Source: Kitasatospora sp. NBC_01250 (GTDB taxonomy: Bacteria > Actinomycetota > Actinomycetes > Streptomycetales > Streptomycetaceae). Taken from it: DNA of 64,000 bases. Shown here piece after piece: positions 8,934 through 16,471 of this stretch. The notes under the pieces are model-generated. The model was not told where the DNA came from, did no database searches, and was given only the letters and a program-made list of their open reading frames with translations. The position numbers and the translations under genes are program-made. Position 1 is the first letter of the stretch. Each line of letters opens with the position of its first letter. The stretch spans positions 3,224,001 to 3,288,000 of the forward strand of contig NZ_CP108476.1 in the NCBI RefSeq assembly GCF_036226465.1, given 5' to 3'.

Positions 8934-8962
8934 TTGCATCTGTACCTACTGGTAGGTACGAT
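8934..8962 (+). promoter_or_regulatory. Promoter of the TetR gene (leaderless)
   Basis: TTGCAT (8934-8939) and TACGAT (8957-8962) are separated by exactly 17 nt. Transcription would start about 7 nt later, at the GTG start codon itself (8969), and no ribosome binding site is present, so the mRNA is probably leaderless. Confidence 0.7.
8942..8959. promoter_or_regulatory. Operator palindrome for the adjacent TetR regulator
   Basis: GTACCTACTGGTAGGTAC is a perfect inverted repeat with 8-bp arms. It fills the spacer between the -35 and -10 boxes, the expected position for TetR autorepression. Confidence 0.75.
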
Positions 8963-8968
8963 ACGGGC

Positions 8969-9550
8969 GTGAGTACCTCGGAGCGCCTCATCGAAAGCAC
9001 CCGCGAACTGCTCTGGGAGCGCGGCTACGTCGGCACCAGCCCCAAGGCCATCCAGCAGCACTCGGGCGTGGGCCAGGGCAGCATGTACCACCACTTCGAC
9101 GGCAAGCCCGACCTGGCGCTCGCCGCGATCACCCGCACCGCCGAGGAGATGCGCGCCAAGGCGGCGCTGGAGCTCGACGCCCCCGGCAGCGCCCTGGACC
9201 GCCTGGCGGTCTACCTGCGCCGGGAGCGGGACGTACTGCGGGGCTGCCCGGTCGGGCGGCTCACCCAGGACCCCGAGGTGATGGCCGATGCCACGCTGCG
9301 CGGGCCGGTCCGGGAGACCTTCGGCTGGTTGCGCGGCCGGCTCGCCGGGCTGCTGGCCGAGGGCCGCGAGCGCGGCGAGTTCGACCCGTCGCTCGACCCG
9401 GTCGCCACCGCCTCCACCATCGTCGCGGTGCTCCAGGGCGGCTACGTGCTGGCCCGCGCCGCCGACTCCACCGAGCCGTTCACCGAGGCCGTCGACGGCG
9501 TGCTCGGTCTGCTCGCCGCCCAGGCGCGGCCGGGTGCCCAGGCCTCCTGA
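8969..9550 (+). CDS. TetR/AcrR family transcriptional regulator
   Basis: The 193-aa protein has an N-terminal TetR helix-turn-helix (TSPKAIQQHSGVGQGSMYHHFDGK at about 23-46) and a C-terminal domain resembling the LmrA/YxaF group (GCPVGRLTQDPEV). I chose the GTG at 8969 because the family N-terminus (STSERLIESTRELLWERGY) begins there and the promoter places the transcript start at that codon. A longer frame from 8855 would run through the promoter. The perfect palindrome in the promoter implies autorepression. The neighbour convergent on it is a DedA gene; the regulated target is not evident. Confidence 0.9.
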   Translation: MSTSERLIESTRELLWERGYVGTSPKAIQQHSGVGQGSMYHHFDGKPDLALAAITRTAEEMRAKAALELDAPGSALDRLAVYLRRERDVLRGCPVGRLTQDPEVMADATLRGPVRETFGWLRGRLAGLLAEGRERGEFDPSLDPVATASTIVAVLQGGYVLARAADSTEPFTEAVDGVLGLLAAQARPGAQAS

Positions 9551-9578
9551 GCCCGCCCGCGGCCCGCTCGCCCGCCGG

Positions 9579-10223
9579 CTACTCCGATCGCTCGCCGGCC
9601 CGCGCGGCCGGCTCGTCCGCCTCGCGCCGGTGCCGGCGCCAGAGCCAGATGCCCAGCGCCAGCACCACCAGCGCCCCGACCACCACCGCCGCCACCGTGC
9701 CGACCAGGTGCTCGACCCGGGCGTACGCGCTGCCCGCCGCGAAGCCGAGCAGGGTGAAGCCGACGCCCCAGAGCGTGCCGCCGGCCACGTTGAAGACGGC
9801 GAACCGCTTGTAGGGCATGTGCGAGGCGCCGGACAGGGTCGGCACCAGGGCGCGGAAGAGCGCGACGAAGCGGCCGAAGAAGACCGCCGCGGGGCCCTTC
9901 TCCCGGATGAAGCCGCGGGCCCGGTCGAGCTTGCCCTTGTGCCGCAGCGCCGGCCCGGTCTCCAGCAGCCGGGGCCCGAAGTACCGCCCGACCGCGTAGC
10001 CGACGGTGTCGCCCAGGATCGCCGCCAGCACCACGACCAGCATCATCAGCGGCAGGTCCACCCCGCGGTGGGCGGCCGCGATGGTGCCGCCGAGGACCGC
10101 CGCGGTCTCGCCCGGCAGCACGAAGCCGACGAAGAGCGCGTCCTCGGCGAAGACCAGCGCCGCCACCACCGCGTACACCAGGGGCCCGGAGAGCCCGCCG
10201 AGCCAGTGGGTGATCGAGCCCAT
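9579..10223 (-). CDS. DedA family membrane protein
   Basis: The 214-aa integral membrane protein belongs to the DedA (SNARE-associated/VTT) family, linked to lipid flipping and envelope homeostasis. Family blocks are visible: FAEDALFVGFVLPGETAAVLGG near residue 25, GDTVGYAVGRYFG near 70, and FFGRFVALFRALVPTLSGASHM near 115. The last is the conserved FxRxxxxxRxxxPxxAG-type motif. A hydrophobic stretch and a basic tail (WRRHRREADE) close the protein. It converges on the TetR gene with only 28 nt between the stops. Confidence 0.9.
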   Translation of the reverse strand: MGSITHWLGGLSGPLVYAVVAALVFAEDALFVGFVLPGETAAVLGGTIAAAHRGVDLPLMMLVVVLAAILGDTVGYAVGRYFGPRLLETGPALRHKGKLDRARGFIREKGPAAVFFGRFVALFRALVPTLSGASHMPYKRFAVFNVAGGTLWGVGFTLLGFAAGSAYARVEHLVGTVAAVVVGALVVLALGIWLWRRHRREADEPAARAGERSE

Positions 10224-10290
10224 GGCCGCCGCTCCTTCCGCGTCGTGTCCCTCCCCACCGTACGCGGTGCCCCGCGCGGCGCAGCCGGGC

Positions 10291-10548
10291 TCAGCAGAGC
10301 CGCAGTTCCCGGGCGGTCGACTCGGCGGGCCGCGGGTAGGGCGCCTCGGCGGGCAGCAGCGCGGCGGCGCCCGCCCGGTCGCCGGAGCGCACCAGCCGGT
10401 GCACCTCGTGGGCGAGCGGCGTCACGTCGCGCACCGCGGGCCCGCCGATCTCCGGCGGGTAGGCCTGGTAGACCGTCACCGTCCCTTCGGTGTACGCGGC
10501 CCTGATCTGCCGCTGCGGCGGCGCCGTCACCTGATCACTCGTCTGCAC
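10291..10548 (-). pseudogene. Truncated DUF4291-like remnant
   Basis: From a GTG at 10548 the frame encodes 85 aa. Residues about 12-36 (RQIRAAYTEGTVTVYQAYPP) match the N-terminus I know from DUF4291 proteins, which are usually near 190-200 aa. After GGPAV the DUF4291 continuation is missing and an unrelated 45-residue stretch with good GC3 follows (RDVTPLAHEVHRLVRSGDRA). This suggests an internal deletion or fusion. No clear ribosome binding site is seen. It could still be a small expressed protein. The flanking genes are DedA and a nucleosidase, neither functionally linked. Confidence 0.5.
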
Positions 10549-10622
10549 GGGGCCAGTCTGCCCCGCCCGGCCGGGCGGTCGCCGCCGGTTTTTGCGGACC
10601 CTCCGCCCGGTGGCCCCGTCCG

Positions 10623-11195
10623 TCAGAGGTGCTCGCCGACCCACTGCGCGAGCCGCCGGGCGCAGCCGTCGACCGCCTCGCGCCAGACCTGGTCGGCACC
10701 CTCGCCGGCCTGGTCGCTGACGTACTTGACCAGCCGCACCGGCACATCCGCGCGCCGGGCCGCCTCCACCAGCGCGTAGCCCTCCATGTCGACCAGGTCG
10801 GCCTCGGCGGCCAGCCGCTCGCGGGCCGCGGAGTCGGAGACGAAGAGGTCACCGGTGGCCAGGGTGAGGCCCTCGGCGGCCAGCGTGAGGGGGCCGCCGT
10901 AGCTGCGGCCGGTGAGCGTGTGCAGCACCTCGGTGTCCAGGTCGTGCTGGAGCACCGTGCCGATCTCGTGGAACCGCCCGTCCAGGCCGGGCCGCAGCGC
11001 GCCCGCGGTGCCCAGATTGATCACCTGGCTCGGGTGCGGGCCGCCCGCCAGCACGGCGGTCAGCGCGGCGGCGGCGTTCACCTTGCCGATGCCGGTGAGC
11101 AGCACCGGCAGCTCCTGGTCCAGGTGCGCGGCCTCCTCGGGCACGGCCAGGACGAGGAGCGGGCGGTCAGGGGCGACGGTTCCGATCAGCTGCAT
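10623..11195 (-). CDS. Nucleosidase (phosphorylase/nucleosidase superfamily)
   Basis: The 190-aa product resembles 5'-methylthioadenosine/S-adenosylhomocysteine nucleosidases, which hydrolyse the N-glycosidic bond of modified nucleosides. Visible blocks are LLTGIGKVNAAAALTAVL (residues 32-49), VINLGTAGALRPGL near 60, and the substrate-binding VDMEGYALVEAARRADVPVR near 135, containing the ME pair that contacts the ribose. It is shorter than the usual 230 aa and the catalytic Asp near the C-terminus appears as YVSDQAGE. Substrate is uncertain. It starts at ATG 11195, 69 nt after the CtaG-like gene on the same strand. Confidence 0.82.
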   Translation of the reverse strand: MQLIGTVAPDRPLLVLAVPEEAAHLDQELPVLLTGIGKVNAAAALTAVLAGGPHPSQVINLGTAGALRPGLDGRFHEIGTVLQHDLDTEVLHTLTGRSYGGPLTLAAEGLTLATGDLFVSDSAARERLAAEADLVDMEGYALVEAARRADVPVRLVKYVSDQAGEGADQVWREAVDGCARRLAQWVGEHL

Positions 11196-11264
11196 GCTGC
11201 CGATCGTAGTCAGCCGCCGCGGGCCGCCCGCCCCGGCGTCCGGGCGGCGTCCGCCCCGCGGCGC

Positions 11265-12287
11265 TCAGCTCTCCGCGCCGTAGCGGTGCTTCAGGTTGGG
11301 GTCGTCGAGCCACCACGGGCGCAGGCCCACCTCGCCGTCCCCCACCGCGGCCGTCGCCTCGGCGCCCTGGGTCGCCGCGGCGGCGAGGGCCGCCTCGTAC
11401 TGCGCGTCCAGCTCCGCGTCCACCGCCGCGGTCTCCTCGCGCCCCAGCACGATCATGCGCCGGACCAGCGCGCAGATGAACGGCAGGCCCACCAGGTCGC
11501 CCAGCACCCAGAGGCTGTTGCCGCCCCAGGTCTGGTCCTGGGCGATGCTCGGGCCCCACGGGCGGGCCAGCGTCACGTAGTAGTGCTCGGCGACGATGTG
11601 GCCGCCGTAGATGAGCACGATGCCCAGGGCCGCGTCGAAGATCACCTCGGCGAAGGTGATGAAGAGTCCGACCAGGTGCGGGTACTCGTGCCCGACCGGG
11701 TCGATCTGCAGGCGCGGCCAGAAGTACGCCAGCCCGAGCAGCACCAGCGACACGTGCAGTCCGATGTTCCAGGCCCCGCTGCTGAGCGACTTCTCGTACC
11801 AGGGCGTGAAGTAGAGCAGCCAGGGCGGCGCCATCAGCAGCGCGGTCGAGACGGCCGGGAACATCAGCACCTTGGACGGCCGGCTGCGCAGCGCCCGCAG
11901 GATCCGCTCCCGCCACACCGGCGAGGCGCTCTCGGCGAGCAGCGAGACCGGCGCGCCGAGCGCGAGGAAGAGCGGGACCAGCATCAGCAGCAGGACCACC
12001 TGCACGGCCCGGTCGGTGAACAGGATCCGCTCGTAGACGCCCAGGCCCGAGCAGGTGGCCCAGACCCAGAGCAGCAGTCCGCCGAGGAAGGCCAGCGTGC
12101 GGGTGGGCTGCCAGCAGGTGCCGGACCGGGCCAGCTTCCGCACGCCCAGCAGGTACCCGCCGCCGAGCAGCACGGCCAGCGTCAGCACCACCGGCTCGGC
12201 GGTCCACGAGGTGGCCAGGTCGGCCCACTGCCAGGGCGGCGGCCCGTGGTAGCCGGCCGCCGTGGTCAGGACTGCTGTGCTCTGCAT
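11265..12287 (-). CDS. Cytochrome c oxidase assembly protein, CtaG (caa3_CtaG) type
   Basis: The 340-aa polytopic membrane protein has about seven to eight hydrophobic segments with blocks typical of caa3_CtaG proteins: WATCSGLGVYERILFTDRAVQ, LFLALGAPVSLL, and HVSLVLLGLAYFWPRLQIDPVG. Histidines and Trp/Tyr residues in the membrane core would serve copper delivery to the oxidase. The C-terminal tail is cytoplasmic and ends DDPNLKHRYG. It is divergent from the GlnX-like gene. Confidence 0.87.
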   Translation of the reverse strand: MQSTAVLTTAAGYHGPPPWQWADLATSWTAEPVVLTLAVLLGGGYLLGVRKLARSGTCWQPTRTLAFLGGLLLWVWATCSGLGVYERILFTDRAVQVVLLLMLVPLFLALGAPVSLLAESASPVWRERILRALRSRPSKVLMFPAVSTALLMAPPWLLYFTPWYEKSLSSGAWNIGLHVSLVLLGLAYFWPRLQIDPVGHEYPHLVGLFITFAEVIFDAALGIVLIYGGHIVAEHYYVTLARPWGPSIAQDQTWGGNSLWVLGDLVGLPFICALVRRMIVLGREETAAVDAELDAQYEAALAAAATQGAEATAAVGDGEVGLRPWWLDDPNLKHRYGAES

Positions 12288-12604
12288 CGTTCGCGCTCCA
12301 TGCTCCGCCGGGGTGCGGCGGTTCCCGAGCCATCATGGCCGACCGGAAGACGATCACGGTCGGCGGGGCACCGTGTCGCGGGCCCGGCAAGATCCGTAAG
12401 GGAGGGTCCGAACCCCTCCCCCGCCGGGGCCGGAACCGCATAAGGTGCCCCTCGCGTCTTGGACCTGCCGGGGCCGCCCGGGAAGCCACAGATGCGTCAC
12501 AACTGCAGCACACGTCACGTGTGGCCGTCGGACCTGATGGCCATACTGCTGGCAACGGGCCGCTCCCCGATCGTCGGGGCGGCCCACCGGGGAGGGTGGG
12601 GCAG
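12288..12604. other. 317-nt divergent intergenic region
   Basis: This region separates the CtaG-like gene from the GlnX-PknG cassette and must contain both promoters. No gene is supported; a frame extending the GlnX gene upstream to 12335 exists but lacks a ribosome binding site. A short palindrome at 12509-12523 is listed separately. Confidence 0.5.
12509..12523. promoter_or_regulatory. Palindrome CACACG-TCA-CGTGTG, candidate operator
   Basis: A perfect 6-bp inverted repeat with a 3-nt centre lies 82 nt upstream of the GlnX-like gene in the divergent promoter region. No regulator can be named. Confidence 0.35.
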
Positions 12605-14002
12605 GTGGCGACACCAGCGCAGACGGCGGCTCGGCCGCCGGGGCAGGGCGGCGGCTCGCCGCCGTCACGGCCCGGGCAGGCTCCGGGGCAGCAGCCGGCC
12701 ACACCCGGCCGGCCCGCGGCCGCACCGCGCCCGCGGCGGCGCGACCGGTGGCGGGCGGCGGCCGACAGCGCCCCGGGCCGGCTGCGGCTGGCCTCGGTCG
12801 GCCTGGTCGTCCTGGTGCTCGGCTTCGGCGCGCTGACCGGCTGGCAGCTGACCGGTCGCAGCCAGGCCGCCGACCGGCTGGTCACCCGCAGCCAGCCGCT
12901 GAGCCAGCAGGCGGCCGAGATCCACCGTTCGCTCGCGGACGCCGACACCACCGCTGCCGCCGGCTTCCTGCTGGCCGGCAGCGAGCCGCCACAGGTGCGC
13001 CAGCGCTACCAGGACGACCTCGCGAGCGCCGCCCGGCTGCTCAGCCAGGCCGCCGCGCAGAGCGGCGGATCCGCCCAGGCGCAGGCCTCGATCAGCCTGC
13101 TCAACCAGCAACTGCCTGTCTACTCCGGCCTGGTGGAGACGGCGCGGACCGACGACCGGCAGGGCCTGCCGCTCGGCGCGGCCTACCTGAGCTACGCCTC
13201 CACCTCGATGCAGACCCAGCTGCTGCCGGTCGCCCAGCAGCTCGCAGACGCCGAAGCGGCCCGGCTGGGCCAGGACTACGCCGATGCGCGGGCCACCCCC
13301 TGGGCGGCCTACGCGCTCGGGGTCCTGGTGCTGGCCGCGCTGTTCTGGTGCCAGCTGCGGCTCTTCCGGCGCACCAACCGGATCTTCAACCCCGGGCTGC
13401 TGACCGCCACGGCGGCGGTGCTGGTCACCCTTCTCTGGCTGACCGGCGGGATGCGGGCGGCCGACTCGGCGCTGGCCGACAGCCTCGAGCACGGCGCGAC
13501 CCCGCTCCAGGCGCTCGACCTGGCCCGGAGCGACGCGCTGCGGGCCCGCACCGCGGAGAACCTCAACCTGGTCGCCCGCGGCTCCACCACCCAGTACGCG
13601 ACCCAGTGGACCGGCGCGGTGAAGGACGACAGCACGGCGCTGGCCGCCGCCCAACTGCTGGCTCCGCAGAGCGCGGCGAGCGCCATCGGGGCCGCCCGCG
13701 ACCAGTTCGCGCTCTGGACGCAGCGGCACGACGCGGCCGACGCCAAGAACAACGCCGGCGACTACCAGGGCGCGCTGGACGCCACCGTGGGCACCGGCGC
13801 GGACAGCACCCAGCCGGTCTACCAGGAGCTGGACCAGCACCTCGCGGACGCCGTCAAGGTCGAGCAGGCCGACTTCCTGAGCGCGGCACAGCGAGGACGG
13901 GACGCCACCACGACCGTCGTCCCCGCCGCGAGCCTGCTCACCCTGCTCGCCGCGGCCGGCGTGCTGCGCGGCCTCGGCCGGCGTCTGGCGGAGTACCGAT
14001 GA
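12605..14002 (+). CDS. glnX: GlnX-like four-TM sensor protein
   Basis: The 465-aa protein has a Pro/Gly-rich cytoplasmic N-terminus of about 60 residues. TM1 is SVGLVVLVLGFGALTGWQL (about 70-90). An all-helical extracellular segment follows, then TM2 (WAAYALGVLVLAALFWCQL) and TM3 (LLTATAAVLVTLLWLTGGM), a second helical extracellular segment, and TM4 (VVPAASLLTLLAAAGVL). This tandem layout, just before a GlnH-like and upstream of a PknG gene, matches mycobacterial GlnX, the transmembrane receptor that senses ligand-loaded GlnH. I chose GTG 12605, preceded by GGGGAGGGTGGGG. Its stop overlaps the next start (ATGA). Functional assignment is by context. Confidence 0.75.
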   Translation: MATPAQTAARPPGQGGGSPPSRPGQAPGQQPATPGRPAAAPRPRRRDRWRAAADSAPGRLRLASVGLVVLVLGFGALTGWQLTGRSQAADRLVTRSQPLSQQAAEIHRSLADADTTAAAGFLLAGSEPPQVRQRYQDDLASAARLLSQAAAQSGGSAQAQASISLLNQQLPVYSGLVETARTDDRQGLPLGAAYLSYASTSMQTQLLPVAQQLADAEAARLGQDYADARATPWAAYALGVLVLAALFWCQLRLFRRTNRIFNPGLLTATAAVLVTLLWLTGGMRAADSALADSLEHGATPLQALDLARSDALRARTAENLNLVARGSTTQYATQWTGAVKDDSTALAAAQLLAPQSAASAIGAARDQFALWTQRHDAADAKNNAGDYQGALDATVGTGADSTQPVYQELDQHLADAVKVEQADFLSAAQRGRDATTTVVPAASLLTLLAAAGVLRGLGRRLAEYR

Positions 14003-15018
14003 GCACCGGACCCACGAGCCGCCCCATGAGCGGACCCATGAGCGGAGCACCGATGACCAGGGGACACCTGCCGCGGCGGGCCCGCACCCTGCTGCTCGCC
14101 ACCGCCCTGCTCGCCCCGCTCACCCTCGCGGGCGCGGCCTCGGGCGCCCCCGAGCGGCCCGCGGCGCTGGCGGCAGCGGCCGGACCCGGCGTGCGGGCCG
14201 ATGCCGCGGCCGGCGCCCCGGACTGCGACCCGACCAAGAGCCTGCCGCCGAGCAGCAGCGACAGCGGCCCGGCCGTGAGCGCGATCCGCAAGCGCGGCGT
14301 GCTGATCGCCGGCGTCGACCAGAACAACTACCACTGGGGCTTCCGCGATCCGGCCACCGGGCAGTTGGAGGGCTTCGACATCGACCTCGTGCGCGCGATC
14401 GCGCAGGCGATCCTGGGCGATCCGGACAAGGTCCAGTTCAAGACGGTGCCGACCGCCGACCGGGTGCAGGCCGTCCAGAGCGGTGAGGTCGACCTGGTGG
14501 CGCGCACCATGACGATCACCTGCGACCGGCTCGCCGACGTCGCCTTCTCCACGGTGTACTTCCAGGCCGGCCAGCAGGTGGTGGTGCCGAAGGCGGCCGG
14601 GGCGAAGAGCATCGACGACGCCCTGAAGGGGAAGAGGGTGTGCGTGTCGAGCTCCTCCACCGCACAGGACGAGCTCCACCGGAACCCGCGCGGTGCGGCG
14701 GCGGTCAAGGTGGTCGGCAACGACCTCGACTGCCTGGTGCTGATGCAGCTCGGGCAGGTGGACGCCACCTTGACGGACAACGCGATCGCGGTCGGCCAGG
14801 CCGCCCAGGACCCGACGGTGCAGGTGATCGGACCCGCCATCACCAATGAGCCCTACGGGATCGCGATGGCGAAGAACGCCCCCGACCTGGTGGCCCGGGT
14901 CAACCAGGTGCTGGCCGACTACCGCAGCGGCGGCGGCTGGCAGGCGAGCTACGACCGGTGGCTCGCCGCCTACCTCGGCCCCTCCGCGGGCCCGCCGCCG
15001 GCCCACTACCTGCCCTGA
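13999..15018 (+). CDS. glnH: GlnH-like periplasmic-type amino acid-binding protein
   Basis: The 339-aa family 3 solute-binding protein probably binds glutamate/aspartate-type ligands, by analogy with mycobacterial GlnH. An export signal is present (RRARTLLLATALLAPLTLAG); no lipobox cysteine is clear. The core starts IRKRGVLIAGVDQNNYHWGF and continues GQLEGFDIDLVRAIAQAI and ERVQAVQSGEVDLVARTMT-like sequence, the hallmark of this family. No permease or ATPase genes adjoin, so it serves sensing rather than uptake. It overlaps glnX by 4 bp (ATGA) and precedes an unknown gene and pknG. Confidence 0.85.
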   Translation: MSTGPTSRPMSGPMSGAPMTRGHLPRRARTLLLATALLAPLTLAGAASGAPERPAALAAAAGPGVRADAAAGAPDCDPTKSLPPSSSDSGPAVSAIRKRGVLIAGVDQNNYHWGFRDPATGQLEGFDIDLVRAIAQAILGDPDKVQFKTVPTADRVQAVQSGEVDLVARTMTITCDRLADVAFSTVYFQAGQQVVVPKAAGAKSIDDALKGKRVCVSSSSTAQDELHRNPRGAAAVKVVGNDLDCLVLMQLGQVDATLTDNAIAVGQAAQDPTVQVIGPAITNEPYGIAMAKNAPDLVARVNQVLADYRSGGGWQASYDRWLAAYLGPSAGPPPAHYLP

Positions 15019-15116
15019 TGGCGACCTGCCTGACGGCTCACCAGGCGCCGGGTGGAGACTGATCCGGACAGGAACGCCGAACCAGAACACGACTGCTGAC
15101 CTGAGGAGAGAAGGGC

Positions 15117-16466
15117 GTGGCGTTGACAGGATCCGCTGGCCCGGTGCTGAGCCGGGAGGAGGTGGACCGCGAGCTGGCCCGGCTGAGCGCCGAGCGCGAG
15201 GCCGTCGAGGCCGCGCTGCTCGCGCTCCAGGACCACCCTGGCCGGCGCCTGCTGGAGGGCGCGGCCCTGTCCGGGCGCACCGAGGAGCGGTGGGCGGTGG
15301 CCGCACCGGGGCTCGCCCTGCTGTGGGCCTTCTTCGACCGCTACTCCGAGGCGCTGGCCGCCGCCCGTGCGGTGCGCTCGCGCCGGGTGCGCCCGAGTTC
15401 GCCCGAGCTGGCCGAGCTGACCGAGCTGCTGCGCGGCCGGGCGGTCACCGTCTCGGGCGGCCAACTGCCCGACGTGGCCCGGCAACTGGCGGGCCCGGCC
15501 CGGCTGGTGGAGCAGATCAGCCTCACCGAGCTGATGGACCGGATGAACAGCTGGTACGCCACCGTGCTGGAGGTGGTCAACGCCGCCGACGCGGTCTGGT
15601 CCGCGCTGCCGGCCCGGATCGATCTGCTGCTGGCCGAGCTGCGCCGGGTGTCCTCGCTGGCCGGCTCGGTCGGCGTGCGGCCCGGCGCGCACCCGCTCGG
15701 TGACGAGCTGACCCGGCTGGAGCAGGGGTTGAGCGCACTGCGGGCCGAGGTGCTGGCCGATCCGCTGGCGCTGTGGCGCCCGGCCCGGGTGCCCGCGCAG
15801 CGCGGCCGGGAGACCAGCACCGAGCTGAGCCTCGCGCAGGCCGGCGCGGCCGGCGTGGTGGACACCGAGCGGTTCGACCGGGCGGGCCGGGCGCTGGACA
15901 GCGTCCGGGTCGAGCTGGAGCAGCTGCTGCGGCTGCGCGACGAGGCCACCGAGCGGCTGCACCAGGTCGGCGACCTGCTGCGGCGCGCGGACGCCACGCT
16001 GGGCGAGGCCCGGCAGGCCCGCGGCGAGGTGCTGGCCAAGATCGCGGCCACCGAGGTGCCGGCCGTGCCGGGGCCGCTGGCGGCGCTGCGCGACGGCGTG
16101 CACCAGGCGGCGGAGCTGCGCCAGAGCGGGCAGTGGCACCGGCTGGCGCCGCTGCTGGACGCCCTGGAGGAGCAGGCCGCCCAGGAGCTGACCCGGGCCC
16201 GGCAGTCGCTGACCGAGGTGACCGCGCCGCTGGCGGTGCGCGCCGAGCTGCGCGGGCGGCTGGACGCCTACAAGGCGATGGCGGCCAGGCTCGGGGTGGC
16301 CGAGGACCCCGAGGTGATCGAGCGGTACGAGAAGGCCCGGTGGCTGCTGTGGAGCGCGCCGTGCGATCTGCGCGCGGCAGCCGCCGCGGTGGCCAGGTTC
16401 CAGCAGGCGCTGCGTCCGGCGGCGGCGCCGCAGGACGCCCGGCGGTACGACGGACAGGGGGATTGA
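15117..16466 (+). CDS. Conserved helical protein of unknown function in the PknG cassette
   Basis: I do not recognise this 449-aa protein. It is almost wholly alpha-helical, with Ala/Leu/Arg/Glu-rich heptad-like stretches suggesting long coiled coils or a helical bundle (for example RELARLSAEREAVEAALLAL near residue 15 and VELEQLLRLRDEATERLHQV near 265). It has no signal peptide or membrane segment. GTG 15117 is preceded by GAGGAGAGAAGG. It lies 5 nt upstream of pknG and is presumably cotranscribed. A scaffold or link between the membrane sensor and the kinase is possible but is inference only. Confidence 0.8.
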   Translation: MALTGSAGPVLSREEVDRELARLSAEREAVEAALLALQDHPGRRLLEGAALSGRTEERWAVAAPGLALLWAFFDRYSEALAAARAVRSRRVRPSSPELAELTELLRGRAVTVSGGQLPDVARQLAGPARLVEQISLTELMDRMNSWYATVLEVVNAADAVWSALPARIDLLLAELRRVSSLAGSVGVRPGAHPLGDELTRLEQGLSALRAEVLADPLALWRPARVPAQRGRETSTELSLAQAGAAGVVDTERFDRAGRALDSVRVELEQLLRLRDEATERLHQVGDLLRRADATLGEARQARGEVLAKIAATEVPAVPGPLAALRDGVHQAAELRQSGQWHRLAPLLDALEEQAAQELTRARQSLTEVTAPLAVRAELRGRLDAYKAMAARLGVAEDPEVIERYEKARWLLWSAPCDLRAAAAAVARFQQALRPAAAPQDARRYDGQGD

Positions 16467-16471
16467 GAGCC

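Noticed and set aside
10629..12443. 604-aa plus-strand frame across the nucleosidase and CtaG-like genes
   Set aside because: Antisense of two well-supported minus-strand genes, with Arg/Gln/His-rich composition and no domain.
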